Shown: positions 53,771-61,726 of the stretch, piece after piece
Layout of the letters: each line of letters begins with the position of its first letter
Position numbering within the stretch: position 1 is the first letter of the stretch
NCBI GenBank assembly: GCA_023100825.1
Contig: CP095846.1
Location: forward strand, 1,736,001-1,800,000
Direction: 5' to 3'
Source: Nocardioidaceae bacterium SCSIO 66511
GTDB lineage: Bacteria; Actinomycetota; Actinomycetes; Propionibacteriales; Nocardioidaceae
Length of the DNA stretch: 64,000 bases
Notes under the pieces: generated by a model
The model's database searches: none
Told to the model about the DNA's origin: nothing
The model's input: the letters and a program-made list of their open reading frames with translations, nothing else
Translations under genes and position numbers: made by a program

Positions 53771-55246
53771 CTAGTCGTCGAACTCGATCGACAGGGAGCT
53801 GGCGTACGCGTCGTCGTCATCTCCGTCGTCCCAGTCGGCCCCGTCCGGATCCTCGTCGGGGTCGTGGAACTGCGCGGGTCCGGAAGCGAGCAGGCTGCGG
53901 GTCAGCGCCTCGCGATCCGAGAGCAGCTCGTCGAGCGCCTCCGCGAGGTGGGTGTCTGCCGGTGCGGTGTCCGCGATCGCCGCGGTGAGTACCGCGCGAC
54001 GGATCAGCTCCTTGGCGAACGACGCGGTCACGCCCTCGGCCCGCCGGGCGGCCACACCGAGTGCGTCCTCGGAGAACGGCAGATCTCTTGCGTACAGGCC
54101 GAACAGCGCCCGCCGCGCCCCCTCGTCGGGCAGCGGAATCTCCACCGCGAGGTCGACTCGGCCCGGGCGCTGCGAAAGAGCGCGCTCCAGTAGGTCGACC
54201 CGGTTGGTCGTGAGCAGAAACGTCACGTCCGCATCGCCGTCGAGGCCGTCCAGCGCCTCGAGTACCTCGAACAGTGTCGTCTCGGGGCCGTCGTCGAAGT
54301 CGCGGTCCTGTGCGATCAGATCGCAGTCCTCGAGCACGATGATCGCCGGCTGCATGGCCCGGGCGATCTTGGTCGCCTCGCCGATGAGCGCAAGCGAGCC
54401 ACCGGAGAGCATGATCGCCGTAGTGCCGCCCGTACGTGTCAGCAGGTGGCGAACTGTGTGGGTCTTACCCGTGCCCGGCGGTCCGTACAGCAGGATGCCG
54501 CGTTTGAGGTGCTGACCCGCCGAGCGAAGGCGTTCGCGCAGCTCGCCGAGGCGTACGACATGGCGGGTGAGCCGATCGAGCGTCCCGTCGGGCAGGATCA
54601 CGTCGCCGGCGGCGACGTCGGGACGATGATGGAACGTGATGCCGCCGAGCGTCGCCTCGTACTCGTCGCCGCTGAAGGTCATCAGCTGTCCGCGCAGCAC
54701 GCTGTGCTCGACCATCAGCCGCCGGATCTCGTTGAGCAGCCTGGTCACGATGTCTCGGTCGGCGGCGAGCACCTCGATGCTCGCGACGTCGGATCCCCAC
54801 TCGGGGTTCGCATCGCGCTGCAGGATGGCGACCGGTGCGTCGTCGTACGCGAAGAGATGGATGCCGCGAGTGACGACCTGGCGGGTCGAGTCGGGGCCCG
54901 TCGGCAGGCTGATGTAGTCGACCGGACCGATGTCGACGTTGTGGCCGGCCCCGCGCAGGATCGCCGAGAACGACAGCTCGGCGAGCTCATGCCCGCCGGT
55001 GAATCCGAGGACGCGATGTGTGGAGCCCGCGATCGCCTCGATAGCGGCTTCGGCGTCGACGAGGCGCGGCCGCGACACCGACTCCTTGACGTGCGGAAGT
55101 TCGCGTACGTCCTGGCCGAGGTGCTCGGTCAGGACGGTGGTCAGCGGTGGTACGCCGCGGTCGTTCGCGTCGAAGTCGTGTACGACCTTCTCCAGGAAGG
55201 CCTTGTACGTGGCGATGAAGTCGGTTGTCTCGGTTGTCTCGGTCAC
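53771..55246 (-). CDS. AAA+ ATPase with N-terminal unknown domain
   Basis: A 491-residue cytoplasmic ATPase. The first 210 residues have no recognised domain. The AAA module (about 240-400) shows Walker A GPPGTGKT with Lys261, Walker B AIIVLEDCD, sensor 1 LLTTNRVD and arginine finger SQRPGRVDLAVEI, as in the classic FtsH/VPS4-type clade. An acidic C-terminus (DPDEDPDGADWDDGDDDD) ends it. Same strand and just upstream of the SARP regulator, so they may be one transcript. GTG 55246 gives the first consistent N-terminus; the frame runs further upstream. Confidence 0.82.
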   Translation of the reverse strand: MTETTETTDFIATYKAFLEKVVHDFDANDRGVPPLTTVLTEHLGQDVRELPHVKESVSRPRLVDAEAAIEAIAGSTHRVLGFTGGHELAELSFSAILRGAGHNVDIGPVDYISLPTGPDSTRQVVTRGIHLFAYDDAPVAILQRDANPEWGSDVASIEVLAADRDIVTRLLNEIRRLMVEHSVLRGQLMTFSGDEYEATLGGITFHHRPDVAAGDVILPDGTLDRLTRHVVRLGELRERLRSAGQHLKRGILLYGPPGTGKTHTVRHLLTRTGGTTAIMLSGGSLALIGEATKIARAMQPAIIVLEDCDLIAQDRDFDDGPETTLFEVLEALDGLDGDADVTFLLTTNRVDLLERALSQRPGRVDLAVEIPLPDEGARRALFGLYARDLPFSEDALGVAARRAEGVTASFAKELIRRAVLTAAIADTAPADTHLAEALDELLSDREALTRSLLASGPAQFHDPDEDPDGADWDDGDDDDAYASSLSIEFDD

Positions 55247-55381
55247 GCGCCAACCTTGCCAGGTGCGAGACGAGCAGTCGTCCCATTTCGTGCGCAGGTG
55301 TCGTCCGCGTCCCCCTGCGGCGGGAGGTTTCGAATCGTCGCCGACGCGATCGTTGTGGAACACCTCGATCAGGGAGACCAC

Positions 55382-55906
55382 ATGAGCATGACCACCACCG
55401 CCGACCGCGCACCGACCGCCCGGGTACCGCATTGGGCCGTCGTCGCCGCGCATCTGGCGGCATTGGCGCCGGTGCTGTCGTCGCTCTGGCGGATTCCGCT
55501 GATGTTCGGCGGTTCGATGGGCCTGGACGACGCGATGATGGACGACCTGATGAGCCATCCGTTCTGGGAACGCGCCGCGTACCTGCTCGGCCTCGGCGTG
55601 CTGTCGGAGACCCTCGCGTTCCTGACGATCGGGTTGGTACGCCCGTGGGGCGAGTTCGTCCCACGCTGGGTGCCCGTCCTGCGCGGGCGGCGAATCCCGA
55701 TCCTCGCGGTGGCCGTACCCGCTGCCCTCGGCGGCGTGGCCACGACGTTGCTGTTCACGATCACCGGACCCTTGGGCTGGGCGGGCAACTTCGACGGTGT
55801 CGACGGCTGGACCGTCCTGATGACCGCGTGCTACGCGCCGTTGACCATGTGGGGTCCGCTGCTGCTCGCCGTCACCTGGGCGTACTGGCGCCGTCGCCGC
55901 GGGTGA
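55382..55906 (+). CDS. Four-helix membrane protein of unknown function
   Basis: A 174-residue protein with helices at about 18-36, 65-85, 108-130 and 144-165. Between helices 1 and 2 lies an acidic Met-rich segment (MGLDDAMMDDLMSHPFW). No family recognised. AGGGAGA precedes ATG 55382; another ATG two codons later is possible. Divergent from the AAA ATPase. Confidence 0.7.
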   Translation: MSMTTTADRAPTARVPHWAVVAAHLAALAPVLSSLWRIPLMFGGSMGLDDAMMDDLMSHPFWERAAYLLGLGVLSETLAFLTIGLVRPWGEFVPRWVPVLRGRRIPILAVAVPAALGGVATTLLFTITGPLGWAGNFDGVDGWTVLMTACYAPLTMWGPLLLAVTWAYWRRRRG

Positions 55907-55925
55907 GCCGTGACACAACTGGAGA

Positions 55926-55936
55926 TTTCTGCAGAA
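55926..55936. promoter_or_regulatory. Motif TTTCTGCAGAA, also at 61677
   Basis: TTCTGCAGAA is a perfect ten-base palindrome; the 12-base string ATTTCTGCAGAA recurs only at 61676-61687 as far as I can see. It covers the -35 area of a possible promoter with TAGCTT at 55946-55951. Confidence 0.35.
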
Positions 55937-56005
55937 GTCGCGTCATAGCTTCACCGGCGGTGCGTCCCATCATCGAACGAACCCGCTCGGATGAGGAGGC
56001 GCACG

Positions 56006-56125
56006 ATGCGCACGATGACTCGCAGCACTGTCCAGTACGACGTGACCGACCGGCTCTCGTACCTGCTCATCGGCGGCGGGGCACTCGCGATGGTGCTTGC
56101 CGTGGTCGCCGCGCTCACGATCTAG
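56006..56125 (+). CDS. 39-residue single-pass membrane protein
   Basis: Short gene MRTMTRSTVQYDVTDRLSYL followed by one hydrophobic helix LIGGGALAMVLAVVAALTI and a TAG. AGGAGG at 55994-55999 lies six bases before the ATG, a stronger site than most genes here possess. A -10-like TAGCTT lies 55 bases upstream. Its size and end-on helix suggest a regulatory or stress membrane peptide, but no homologue is recognised. Confidence 0.6.
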   Translation: MRTMTRSTVQYDVTDRLSYLLIGGGALAMVLAVVAALTI

Positions 56126-56209
56126 CGAGACCCACGTCCGTTCCGTTCGGTGGACGGTCCGTGGGCCGACTCGGGTGCTCACGGCCCGGACGCCGTACGT
56201 GCGTCGAGG

Positions 56210-57001
56210 TCAGAGGAGTACGGCGAGCTGATGTGACTCGGCGACCAGCGTGCCCGCCGAGTCCCACAGCTCGAAGTTCTCGTCGTGGTAGCCGTCGCGT
56301 ACGAACCGGGTCGAGTGGCGGCAGGCAAGCCAGCCGGGCGCCGGAGTTGCGTGGATGTAGACCGTGAGCTGCACGGTCGCCGGGTTGACCTCGCCGATCT
56401 CGAACACCGCGGGCGCGTACCCGTCGACCATGAACGCGAGAGCGTATGCGTCGATCGGCCGGCCACCTTCGAGGCGCATCCAGAACTCGCCCGTCGGCGC
56501 GCCGGACGGCTTGCCGATCGCCCAGCCGGGCGGAGACGCAAGCCGGTACTCCGAACGCTCGAGGATGCTGACGCCCTCGAGTACGCCTGCCGGATTCGGG
56601 TCGAAGCAGTCCTCGACGGGCGGCAGCGCGGGTGGCTGCGCAAACGTCTCGGTACGTCCCGATGTCTTGGCGCGGTCGACGAAGCTGGCGACGAGGTGGG
56701 CGACGGGCGCGTCGTTCTGCGAAAGCGTCGCCTGCCCGGTGGCGACCGACCGTCCGGCGCGCAACGTCGAGGTACGGACCTGGGCCTCGCCGGGTACGCC
56801 GGGTTTGAGGAACGAGACCGAGCACGTCAGCGGATCGGCCAGCGGCATCGTCGAGCCGAGCGTACGAAGCAGTAGCGCGGTGAGGTAGCCGCCGTTGGGC
56901 GTCTTGTTGGCGGTCGTCCACCTGTCGGTGAGCTCGACCTGGAACAGGCCGGGCTCGACCGACTCGGCGGACGTGTCGACGTCGAAAGGATGGTCATGCA
57001 C
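56210..57001 (-). CDS. Acyl-CoA thioesterase family protein (TesB-like double hotdog)
   Basis: A 263-residue protein with two hotdog domains. WTTANKTPNGGYLTALLLR is the typical thioesterase entry, TCSVSFLKPGVPGEAQVRT and ATVQLTVYIHATPAPGWL follow; the second domain has a DGYHDENFELWDSAGTLVAES end. It probably hydrolyses acyl-CoA in the cytoplasm. GTG start (57001); GAAGAT on the minus strand lies six bases upstream, the leaderless pattern. Confidence 0.85.
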   Translation of the reverse strand: MHDHPFDVDTSAESVEPGLFQVELTDRWTTANKTPNGGYLTALLLRTLGSTMPLADPLTCSVSFLKPGVPGEAQVRTSTLRAGRSVATGQATLSQNDAPVAHLVASFVDRAKTSGRTETFAQPPALPPVEDCFDPNPAGVLEGVSILERSEYRLASPPGWAIGKPSGAPTGEFWMRLEGGRPIDAYALAFMVDGYAPAVFEIGEVNPATVQLTVYIHATPAPGWLACRHSTRFVRDGYHDENFELWDSAGTLVAESHQLAVLL

Positions 57002-57074
57002 GCGGCCATCTTCTACGCCCGTTGACCGGCGAACGTGCGCGGGTGCTCGTTGGCCGCCGCGCAGCGCGCGCTCT

Positions 57075-57120
57075 CCACTTAGTTCCGGTCGAGGGCTACG
57101 CCTCGACCAGAACTAAGTGG
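57075..57120. repeat. Palindrome between divergent genes
   Basis: CCACTTAGTTCCGGTCGAGG and its complement with one mismatch enclose a six-base loop. Both flanking genes are transcribed away from it (starts at 57001 and 57207), so it ends no transcript on either side. Operator or mobile palindrome are alternatives. Confidence 0.8.
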
Positions 57121-57206
57121 CCCTCATGAGCGAGCCTGGCTCGGGTTGGTTAAGGTCACACGCGTCGTTCGATGCCGAAAGTCGTTGAAATCAATCCCGA
57201 GGGGCC

Positions 57207-58520
57207 ATGCACTCACACACACACACACACCGATTTGGCCTGAGCGCGCTTGGGCTCGTGCTCGTAGTCGCCACCATTAGCGGTCCCGCCTCGGCCGATG
57301 CGGACGACTCGGCAATGCAGCGTCAAATAGGACCCGTGCAATCGGACGGCCCCGACCGGTCGCACAGGTCTCTCACGGACGCATCTGGCGGTGCCGCGAT
57401 ACCTGTCCTGTTCCGGGGCAGCGTCCCAGGCGACGCCTCCGAGCTCCAGGTCTACGCCCAACCGGCCAGACCAGATGGCTCAGGGCGGGACGTACGCGCC
57501 TGGCCCGTTCCAGCGAGGACGCAACGGACCGGAGATCAGGTCACGGCGTACGCCGATCCCGCCGACCTACCGAGGCGTGTGGTTCGTGCGGGAGGACTCG
57601 TCGACTTCGAGGTTGTCGCGCGCAATGACGATCATCGATGGAGTAGCTGGCTCACCGCCCGCCTGGTGCGGGTCGGGTCGGCATTCGAGTGGGCTGATCC
57701 CGTGGCGACGTCGGCCAGCGCGAGTGGCGAACGTGTGCGATTGACCACTCGCCATGGCTCGACGGTCAAGGTTCCGCGTCTCCAATCGCGCAGCGCGCTC
57801 AGAAGTCATGATGCGCAAGGAGAGGGCGTTTCGCTTGCCCGGTTCTCGGCTCCGGTGCAGGTGCCCGACCGAGGTGCCGCGCATCGAAAGGCCAGCGGAC
57901 CGTGCAGGTACCCCCACTGGGTCTACACGAAGAAGTATCGGACCAGGCCCACAACGATCGGCACATCGTATCCGGTAGGTAAGGACAGGGCCCGGATGGT
58001 CGTGAGTAGCTCGCAGGGAGCTCACTACGGCATTGCCACCAGTGCCGAGAGCGCGCATGCGGGATTCCACGCAACCGGGGGCCGGTTCGTCGAGAGTGGT
58101 TGGGGTTTTACCTGGGCGTGGAGCAAGAGAAAGCGTTCGTATCGCAAGGGCATCAGGTACCGGCTCATGAAACTCGAGTGCTACGGGCAGCCGATCGGCA
58201 CGATGCAATGGAGCTGGCACCCAGTCGGCGAGACTGGAGGTACGGGTACCAACCGTAAGCACGTGACGCGCCCCAGCTGGCATCGGTGTGCGCGGCAGAG
58301 CCGTGGCGTGTGGCGCCGGACCAAGGCGAATGGAAATTCGTACTCATATGGTGCGGCGGTCAAGTTCGCGTCACTGATTGGGATCGACCTTACGATCGAT
58401 CGGAACTACTCATCGAAGCAGCGAATTGAGTACAAACTGAAGAAGCGCGGACGCTTCCTATGCGGGAACAACGCCAAACCAGCGACTGCCGGAAAGATCA
58501 TGGAACGGCGGCATCGTTGA
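57207..58520 (+). CDS. Unknown secreted protein
   Basis: A 437-residue protein with a signal peptide (about 1-31, cleavage after ASA). The N-terminus MHSHTHTHRF is encoded by a CA repeat. The mature part (rich in Arg, Ser, Gly, Trp and Tyr) has four Cys in the last half (SGPCRYPHW, KLECYGQP, WHRCARQS, RFLCGNNA) and aromatic stretches such as GWGFTWAWSKRKRSYRKG. No family recognised; GC content is visibly lower than in neighbours. GAGGGG lies upstream of ATG. Its stop overlaps the next gene. Confidence 0.7.
   Translation: MHSHTHTHRFGLSALGLVLVVATISGPASADADDSAMQRQIGPVQSDGPDRSHRSLTDASGGAAIPVLFRGSVPGDASELQVYAQPARPDGSGRDVRAWPVPARTQRTGDQVTAYADPADLPRRVVRAGGLVDFEVVARNDDHRWSSWLTARLVRVGSAFEWADPVATSASASGERVRLTTRHGSTVKVPRLQSRSALRSHDAQGEGVSLARFSAPVQVPDRGAAHRKASGPCRYPHWVYTKKYRTRPTTIGTSYPVGKDRARMVVSSSQGAHYGIATSAESAHAGFHATGGRFVESGWGFTWAWSKRKRSYRKGIRYRLMKLECYGQPIGTMQWSWHPVGETGGTGTNRKHVTRPSWHRCARQSRGVWRRTKANGNSYSYGAAVKFASLIGIDLTIDRNYSSKQRIEYKLKKRGRFLCGNNAKPATAGKIMERRHR
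57214..57228 (+). repeat. CA dinucleotide repeat at the 5' end of a coding region
   Basis: Seven CA units plus one C, six codons after the start ATG has begun. Slippage would shift the frame at once, so it could act as an on/off switch. Confidence 0.6.
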
Positions 58521-59146
58521 CGGGACCGCGCCCGGCGACGCTCCGTACTCTGCTCGTCACGGTCATACTCCTGGGGTCATTGGTTGGTTGCGACGGTGAC
58601 GGAGGGTCTGTCGGCGATCGGGTGCGCTTCGGTAACGGCGAGGGTCCGCTCCAGGTGTCCGGTGGTGGGGGCAACTCGATCATTGCGCCCAAGAGGGTGC
58701 CGTGGACCGCCACGTTCGGTTCGTCCGACCTGTGCAGGCGTTCGGGCGGTCCGATCACTCTCGAAAAGGTCAGGTACGAGTACTCGGTACGCGCGCGGTC
58801 GACGCGAACGGTGGTCTTCTTGGCGACGACGCCACGAGGTGGGTTGTCGTTCGGTTCCGCGATCGGGGCTCCGGAGGGACAGATCGGACCGCGCCGCAAC
58901 CAGATACCGGGGCGGATACTGGGAGCGCCGGACGGTACCGAGGTCGAACAGCGTTGTGACGACGAGCCGTCTGCCGATGGAACCCTGCAGCTCCTCACGG
59001 TCCTGGACGTCGGCCGAAAGGGCGCGGAAGTTCCCCGCTACTACGTCGACTACTCGGCGGACGGTCGCAAGTACACGGTCGAGGTTCCGTGGCAGATGGT
59101 GGCATGCGGCTCGCGTACGCCGCGGGGCATGTGTCCACGAATGTGA
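58517..59146 (+). CDS. Unknown lipoprotein, partner of the preceding gene
   Basis: Predicted 209-residue lipoprotein: signal ATLRTLLVTVILLGSLVGCDG with a lipobox LVGC about 25 residues from a TTG start that overlaps the preceding stop (TTGA). An ATG at 58460 inside the preceding gene could give 19 more residues. The mature part has a Gly-rich start and a beta-rich remainder; Cys pairs LCRRSG, QRCDDE, ACGSRT and MCPRM. No family recognised. The coupling shows that it acts with the secreted protein upstream. Confidence 0.6.
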   Translation: MTGPRPATLRTLLVTVILLGSLVGCDGDGGSVGDRVRFGNGEGPLQVSGGGGNSIIAPKRVPWTATFGSSDLCRRSGGPITLEKVRYEYSVRARSTRTVVFLATTPRGGLSFGSAIGAPEGQIGPRRNQIPGRILGAPDGTEVEQRCDDEPSADGTLQLLTVLDVGRKGAEVPRYYVDYSADGRKYTVEVPWQMVACGSRTPRGMCPRM

Positions 59147-59159
59147 TGCGGATGCCTTG

Positions 59160-59696
59160 TCAGGGGCGGTAACGGGTTTGGCTGAACTTCTCGCCGCGTC
59201 CGAACGCGAGGATCTTCGCCGGGCGTACGCCGAACACCGGTACTGACCCGCCGGTTTCGACGTTCGGCGCGCGGCCGTCCGGCCGGTGGCGGAATCCGTC
59301 GTCGGCGACGCCGTACGGCCAGTCGAGTCGTTGCGCCCACATCGCCGCCAGGCGGGTCAGCGTCGAGCGGTCGGTGACGCGTTCGGCGCGTCCCTCGACG
59401 ACGAGATCGAGCCCGCGCCGGTACTCATTGTGGCCGGTGGTGAGGATGCAGCTCGGGTTGCGTAGCAGGTTGCGACCCTTCTGTTCCTCGAGTCCGGTAG
59501 AGAAGTACAGCGCGTCATCAAGCCACATCGCCGGTAGCGGCGTCACATGCGGCCGCCCGTCGGGACGGACGGTGGAGATCCAGAACATCTCGGCAGCATC
59601 GAGAGCGGCGACGACGTCGTTCCACGGGGTCGCCATCGCTCCCGGCGTGCTGAAATCGGGATGGAGCTCGGGGTCGGGCTGCTGCGTCGCGGTCAT
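59160..59696 (-). CDS. Pyridoxamine 5'-phosphate oxidase-fold (FMN/F420-dependent) protein
   Basis: A 178-residue split-barrel flavin-binding protein. AAEMFWISTVRPDGRPHVTPLP, ALYFSTGLEEQKGRNLLRNP and LVVEGRAERVTD are typical of the PPOx/F420 reductase-like group common in actinobacteria. Likely cofactor FMN or F420; substrate unknown. Third gene of an operon after the ECF sigma factor and the SRPBCC protein. Confidence 0.85.
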   Translation of the reverse strand: MTATQQPDPELHPDFSTPGAMATPWNDVVAALDAAEMFWISTVRPDGRPHVTPLPAMWLDDALYFSTGLEEQKGRNLLRNPSCILTTGHNEYRRGLDLVVEGRAERVTDRSTLTRLAAMWAQRLDWPYGVADDGFRHRPDGRAPNVETGGSVPVFGVRPAKILAFGRGEKFSQTRYRP

Positions 59697-59712
59697 CGGA
59701 AGCTCCAGAAGT

Positions 59713-60162
59713 TCAGCGCGCAGTCTGGTCGTCGAACACCGAGCGTCCGGTGGTGATCAGGTGCTGGAGAGCGTCGTCGATCACGCCGCTCCAGCCGCGT
59801 GAGCAGTCGTTGAAGCACTCCTTGTCCGGTGTCAGGCCCTCGTGGGTGAAGTGCAGCCGCGTGCCGTCGCCGTCGGGGGCGAGCTCGAATACGACCCTGG
59901 TGTCGTCCCATTCGGCCGGATCCTGCACGAAGCCCGTACGCGAGTCGACGACCTGCCAGACCATGCGTCGGGCGGGTACGACCTCGCTGAGCCGGAAATG
60001 ACTCATCAGATCGGCGTCGCGGTACGTGAACTCGTCTCCCTCGCGCTCGAAATCGCCCGTCGCACCGGTGCCCCAGTACTGGCGGACGTTCGCGATCGCT
60101 GCGAAGACCGTGTCGGGTGTTTGATCGACGGTGAACTCGGTGGTGAAACTGTTGTTCTGCAT
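59713..60162 (-). CDS. SRPBCC/AHSA1-family protein
   Basis: A 149-residue hydrophobic-pocket protein of the START-like superfamily. TTEFTVDQTPDTVFAAIANV, FTYRDADLMSHFRLSEVVPARR and the end WSGVIDDALQHLITTGR are usual AHSA1-like features. AAAGG eight bases before ATG 60162 sets the start. In ECF-linked gene groups such proteins often accompany the sigma factor. Binds an unknown small ligand. Confidence 0.85.
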   Translation of the reverse strand: MQNNSFTTEFTVDQTPDTVFAAIANVRQYWGTGATGDFEREGDEFTYRDADLMSHFRLSEVVPARRMVWQVVDSRTGFVQDPAEWDDTRVVFELAPDGDGTRLHFTHEGLTPDKECFNDCSRGWSGVIDDALQHLITTGRSVFDDQTAR

Positions 60163-60247
60163 GGCGGTGCCTTTCGTCTCGGCGGTTCGTCGGTTCAACC
60201 CACCGACGAACGGATGCCGAGCAGATCGACAGCCCGGTGAGAATCTC

Positions 60248-61468
60248 TTACAACTCATCGCGGCGGCGGGCGAGATAGCGACGCTCGGCCTCTGACGGAG
60301 CGAGTCGGATCGCCTCCTCGTACGCCGCGCGGCTCTCGTCGTTGCGGTCCGCGCGGCGGAGCAGATCGGCACGGGTGGCGGGGAGCAGGTGGTAATCGCC
60401 CAGGTCGCCGGCCGCGGCGAGATCGTCGACGCGCTGGAGTCCGGCGTCGAGGCCGTCGGTCATCGCGATTGCGACGGCTCGGTTGAGCTCGACGACGGGT
60501 GACGGCGCGAGCGCAGCGAGGCGTTCGTAGAGTGCGGCGATCTGAGGCCAGTCGGTTGCTGCCGCGTCGGGCGCGACCGCATGACAGGCGGCGATCGCAG
60601 CCTGCAGCTGGTACGGGCCCGGCCGTCGCAGCTCGACCGCCTCGTCGAGTACGGAGACTCCTTCGGCGACGAGGGCGTGGTCCCAGCGTGACCGGTCTTG
60701 ATCCTCCAACGGCACAAGGGTTCTGGCTGCGGTACGCGCGCCGCGCCGCGACTCGGTGAGTAGCAGCAGCGCGAGCAGACCACGCGGCTCCGGCTCGTCG
60801 GGCATCAACCGGACGACGACGCGCGACTGGTAGATCGCCTCGGCCGAGAGATCGCGTACGCCGTCCGGTTCGTCGTAGCCCTGGTTGAAGACCAGATAGA
60901 GAACCGCCAGCACGGAGCCGAGCCGCTCGGGCAGCTGTTCGGCGGGTGGGACGCGGTAGGGGATTCCGGCGCCGGCGATCTTGCGCTTCGCCCGGACCAG
61001 GCGTTGGGCCATGGTCGACTCGGCCACCAGCAGTGCGCGGGCGATCTCGGCCGTGGTCAAACCGGCGAGCGTACGCAGCGTGAGCGCGACCCTCGCCTCC
61101 AAGGACAGCGCCGGATGACAACACGTGAAGATGAGCCGCAACCGGTCGTCGGGGATCTGCTCGGTCGGCGGCTCGCGGCGGTCGCGGTCGAGCACCGAGA
61201 CCTCACGCAGCTTGGTCCGGCCGGTTGCGTCACGGCGAAGCCGGTCCATGGCGCGGTTGCGCGCCGTGGTGGTCAGCCACGCTCCGGGTCGGGCGGGCAC
61301 GCCGTCGCGTTCCCAGACAGTCAGCGCGCTGGCGAACGCGTCCTGGGTGGAGTCCTCGGCGAGGTCCCAGTCGCCAGTGATGCGGATCAGGGTCGCGACC
61401 ACCTGGCCCCACTCGTCGCGGTAGGCGGCCGTGACCGCGGCGCGTACGTCCGGGGGCGAGGCGGTCAT
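60248..61468 (-). CDS. ECF sigma factor with C-terminal TPR/SnoaL-less extension (ECF42-like)
   Basis: A 406-residue extracytoplasmic-function-type sigma factor. Region 2 (DEWGQVVATLIRITGDWDLA, DSTQDAFASALTVWERDG, ARPGAWLTTTARNRAMDRLR) and region 4 (LTLRTLAGLTTAEIARALLV) are intact. A long C-terminal domain of DUF6596/TPR kind (about 180-406) is typical of ECF42. No anti-sigma factor is seen; the C-terminal part is thought to control activity in this group. First of three genes with SRPBCC and PPOx proteins downstream. ATG 61468 is the first codon close to region 2; the frame stays open 102 codons upstream. A deleted relative lies at 5539. Confidence 0.92.
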   Translation of the reverse strand: MTASPPDVRAAVTAAYRDEWGQVVATLIRITGDWDLAEDSTQDAFASALTVWERDGVPARPGAWLTTTARNRAMDRLRRDATGRTKLREVSVLDRDRREPPTEQIPDDRLRLIFTCCHPALSLEARVALTLRTLAGLTTAEIARALLVAESTMAQRLVRAKRKIAGAGIPYRVPPAEQLPERLGSVLAVLYLVFNQGYDEPDGVRDLSAEAIYQSRVVVRLMPDEPEPRGLLALLLLTESRRGARTAARTLVPLEDQDRSRWDHALVAEGVSVLDEAVELRRPGPYQLQAAIAACHAVAPDAAATDWPQIAALYERLAALAPSPVVELNRAVAIAMTDGLDAGLQRVDDLAAAGDLGDYHLLPATRADLLRRADRNDESRAAYEEAIRLAPSEAERRYLARRRDEL

Positions 61469-61676
61469 CGGACGATCGGGGAGTGCTCGGTGCGGCGGCT
61501 GCGACGCGCGTACGTCATGGCGCCAGTGTGCCGCGGCGTACCGACAGACGGACATCGTTCGTCGGCAGTCTCGATGCTGCTCTGCATGGCAGACGGCCGG
61601 TTTGCACGGCGATTCCGGTGTGCAGAGCGGATGTTTACCACGTTTACATGGTAAGCAGCCGGAGAGCGGGAAAGAA

Positions 61677-61688
61677 TTTCTGCAGAAA
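61677..61688. promoter_or_regulatory. Perfect palindrome TTTCTGCAGAAA
   Basis: Twelve-base perfect dyad, matching the site at 55926. It is AT-biased against a GC-rich background. Possible binding site of a shared regulator. Confidence 0.4.
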
Positions 61689-61726
61689 GTTGTAACGCTT
61701 CCCTCGGCCGCAACGATGTAGCGGTT

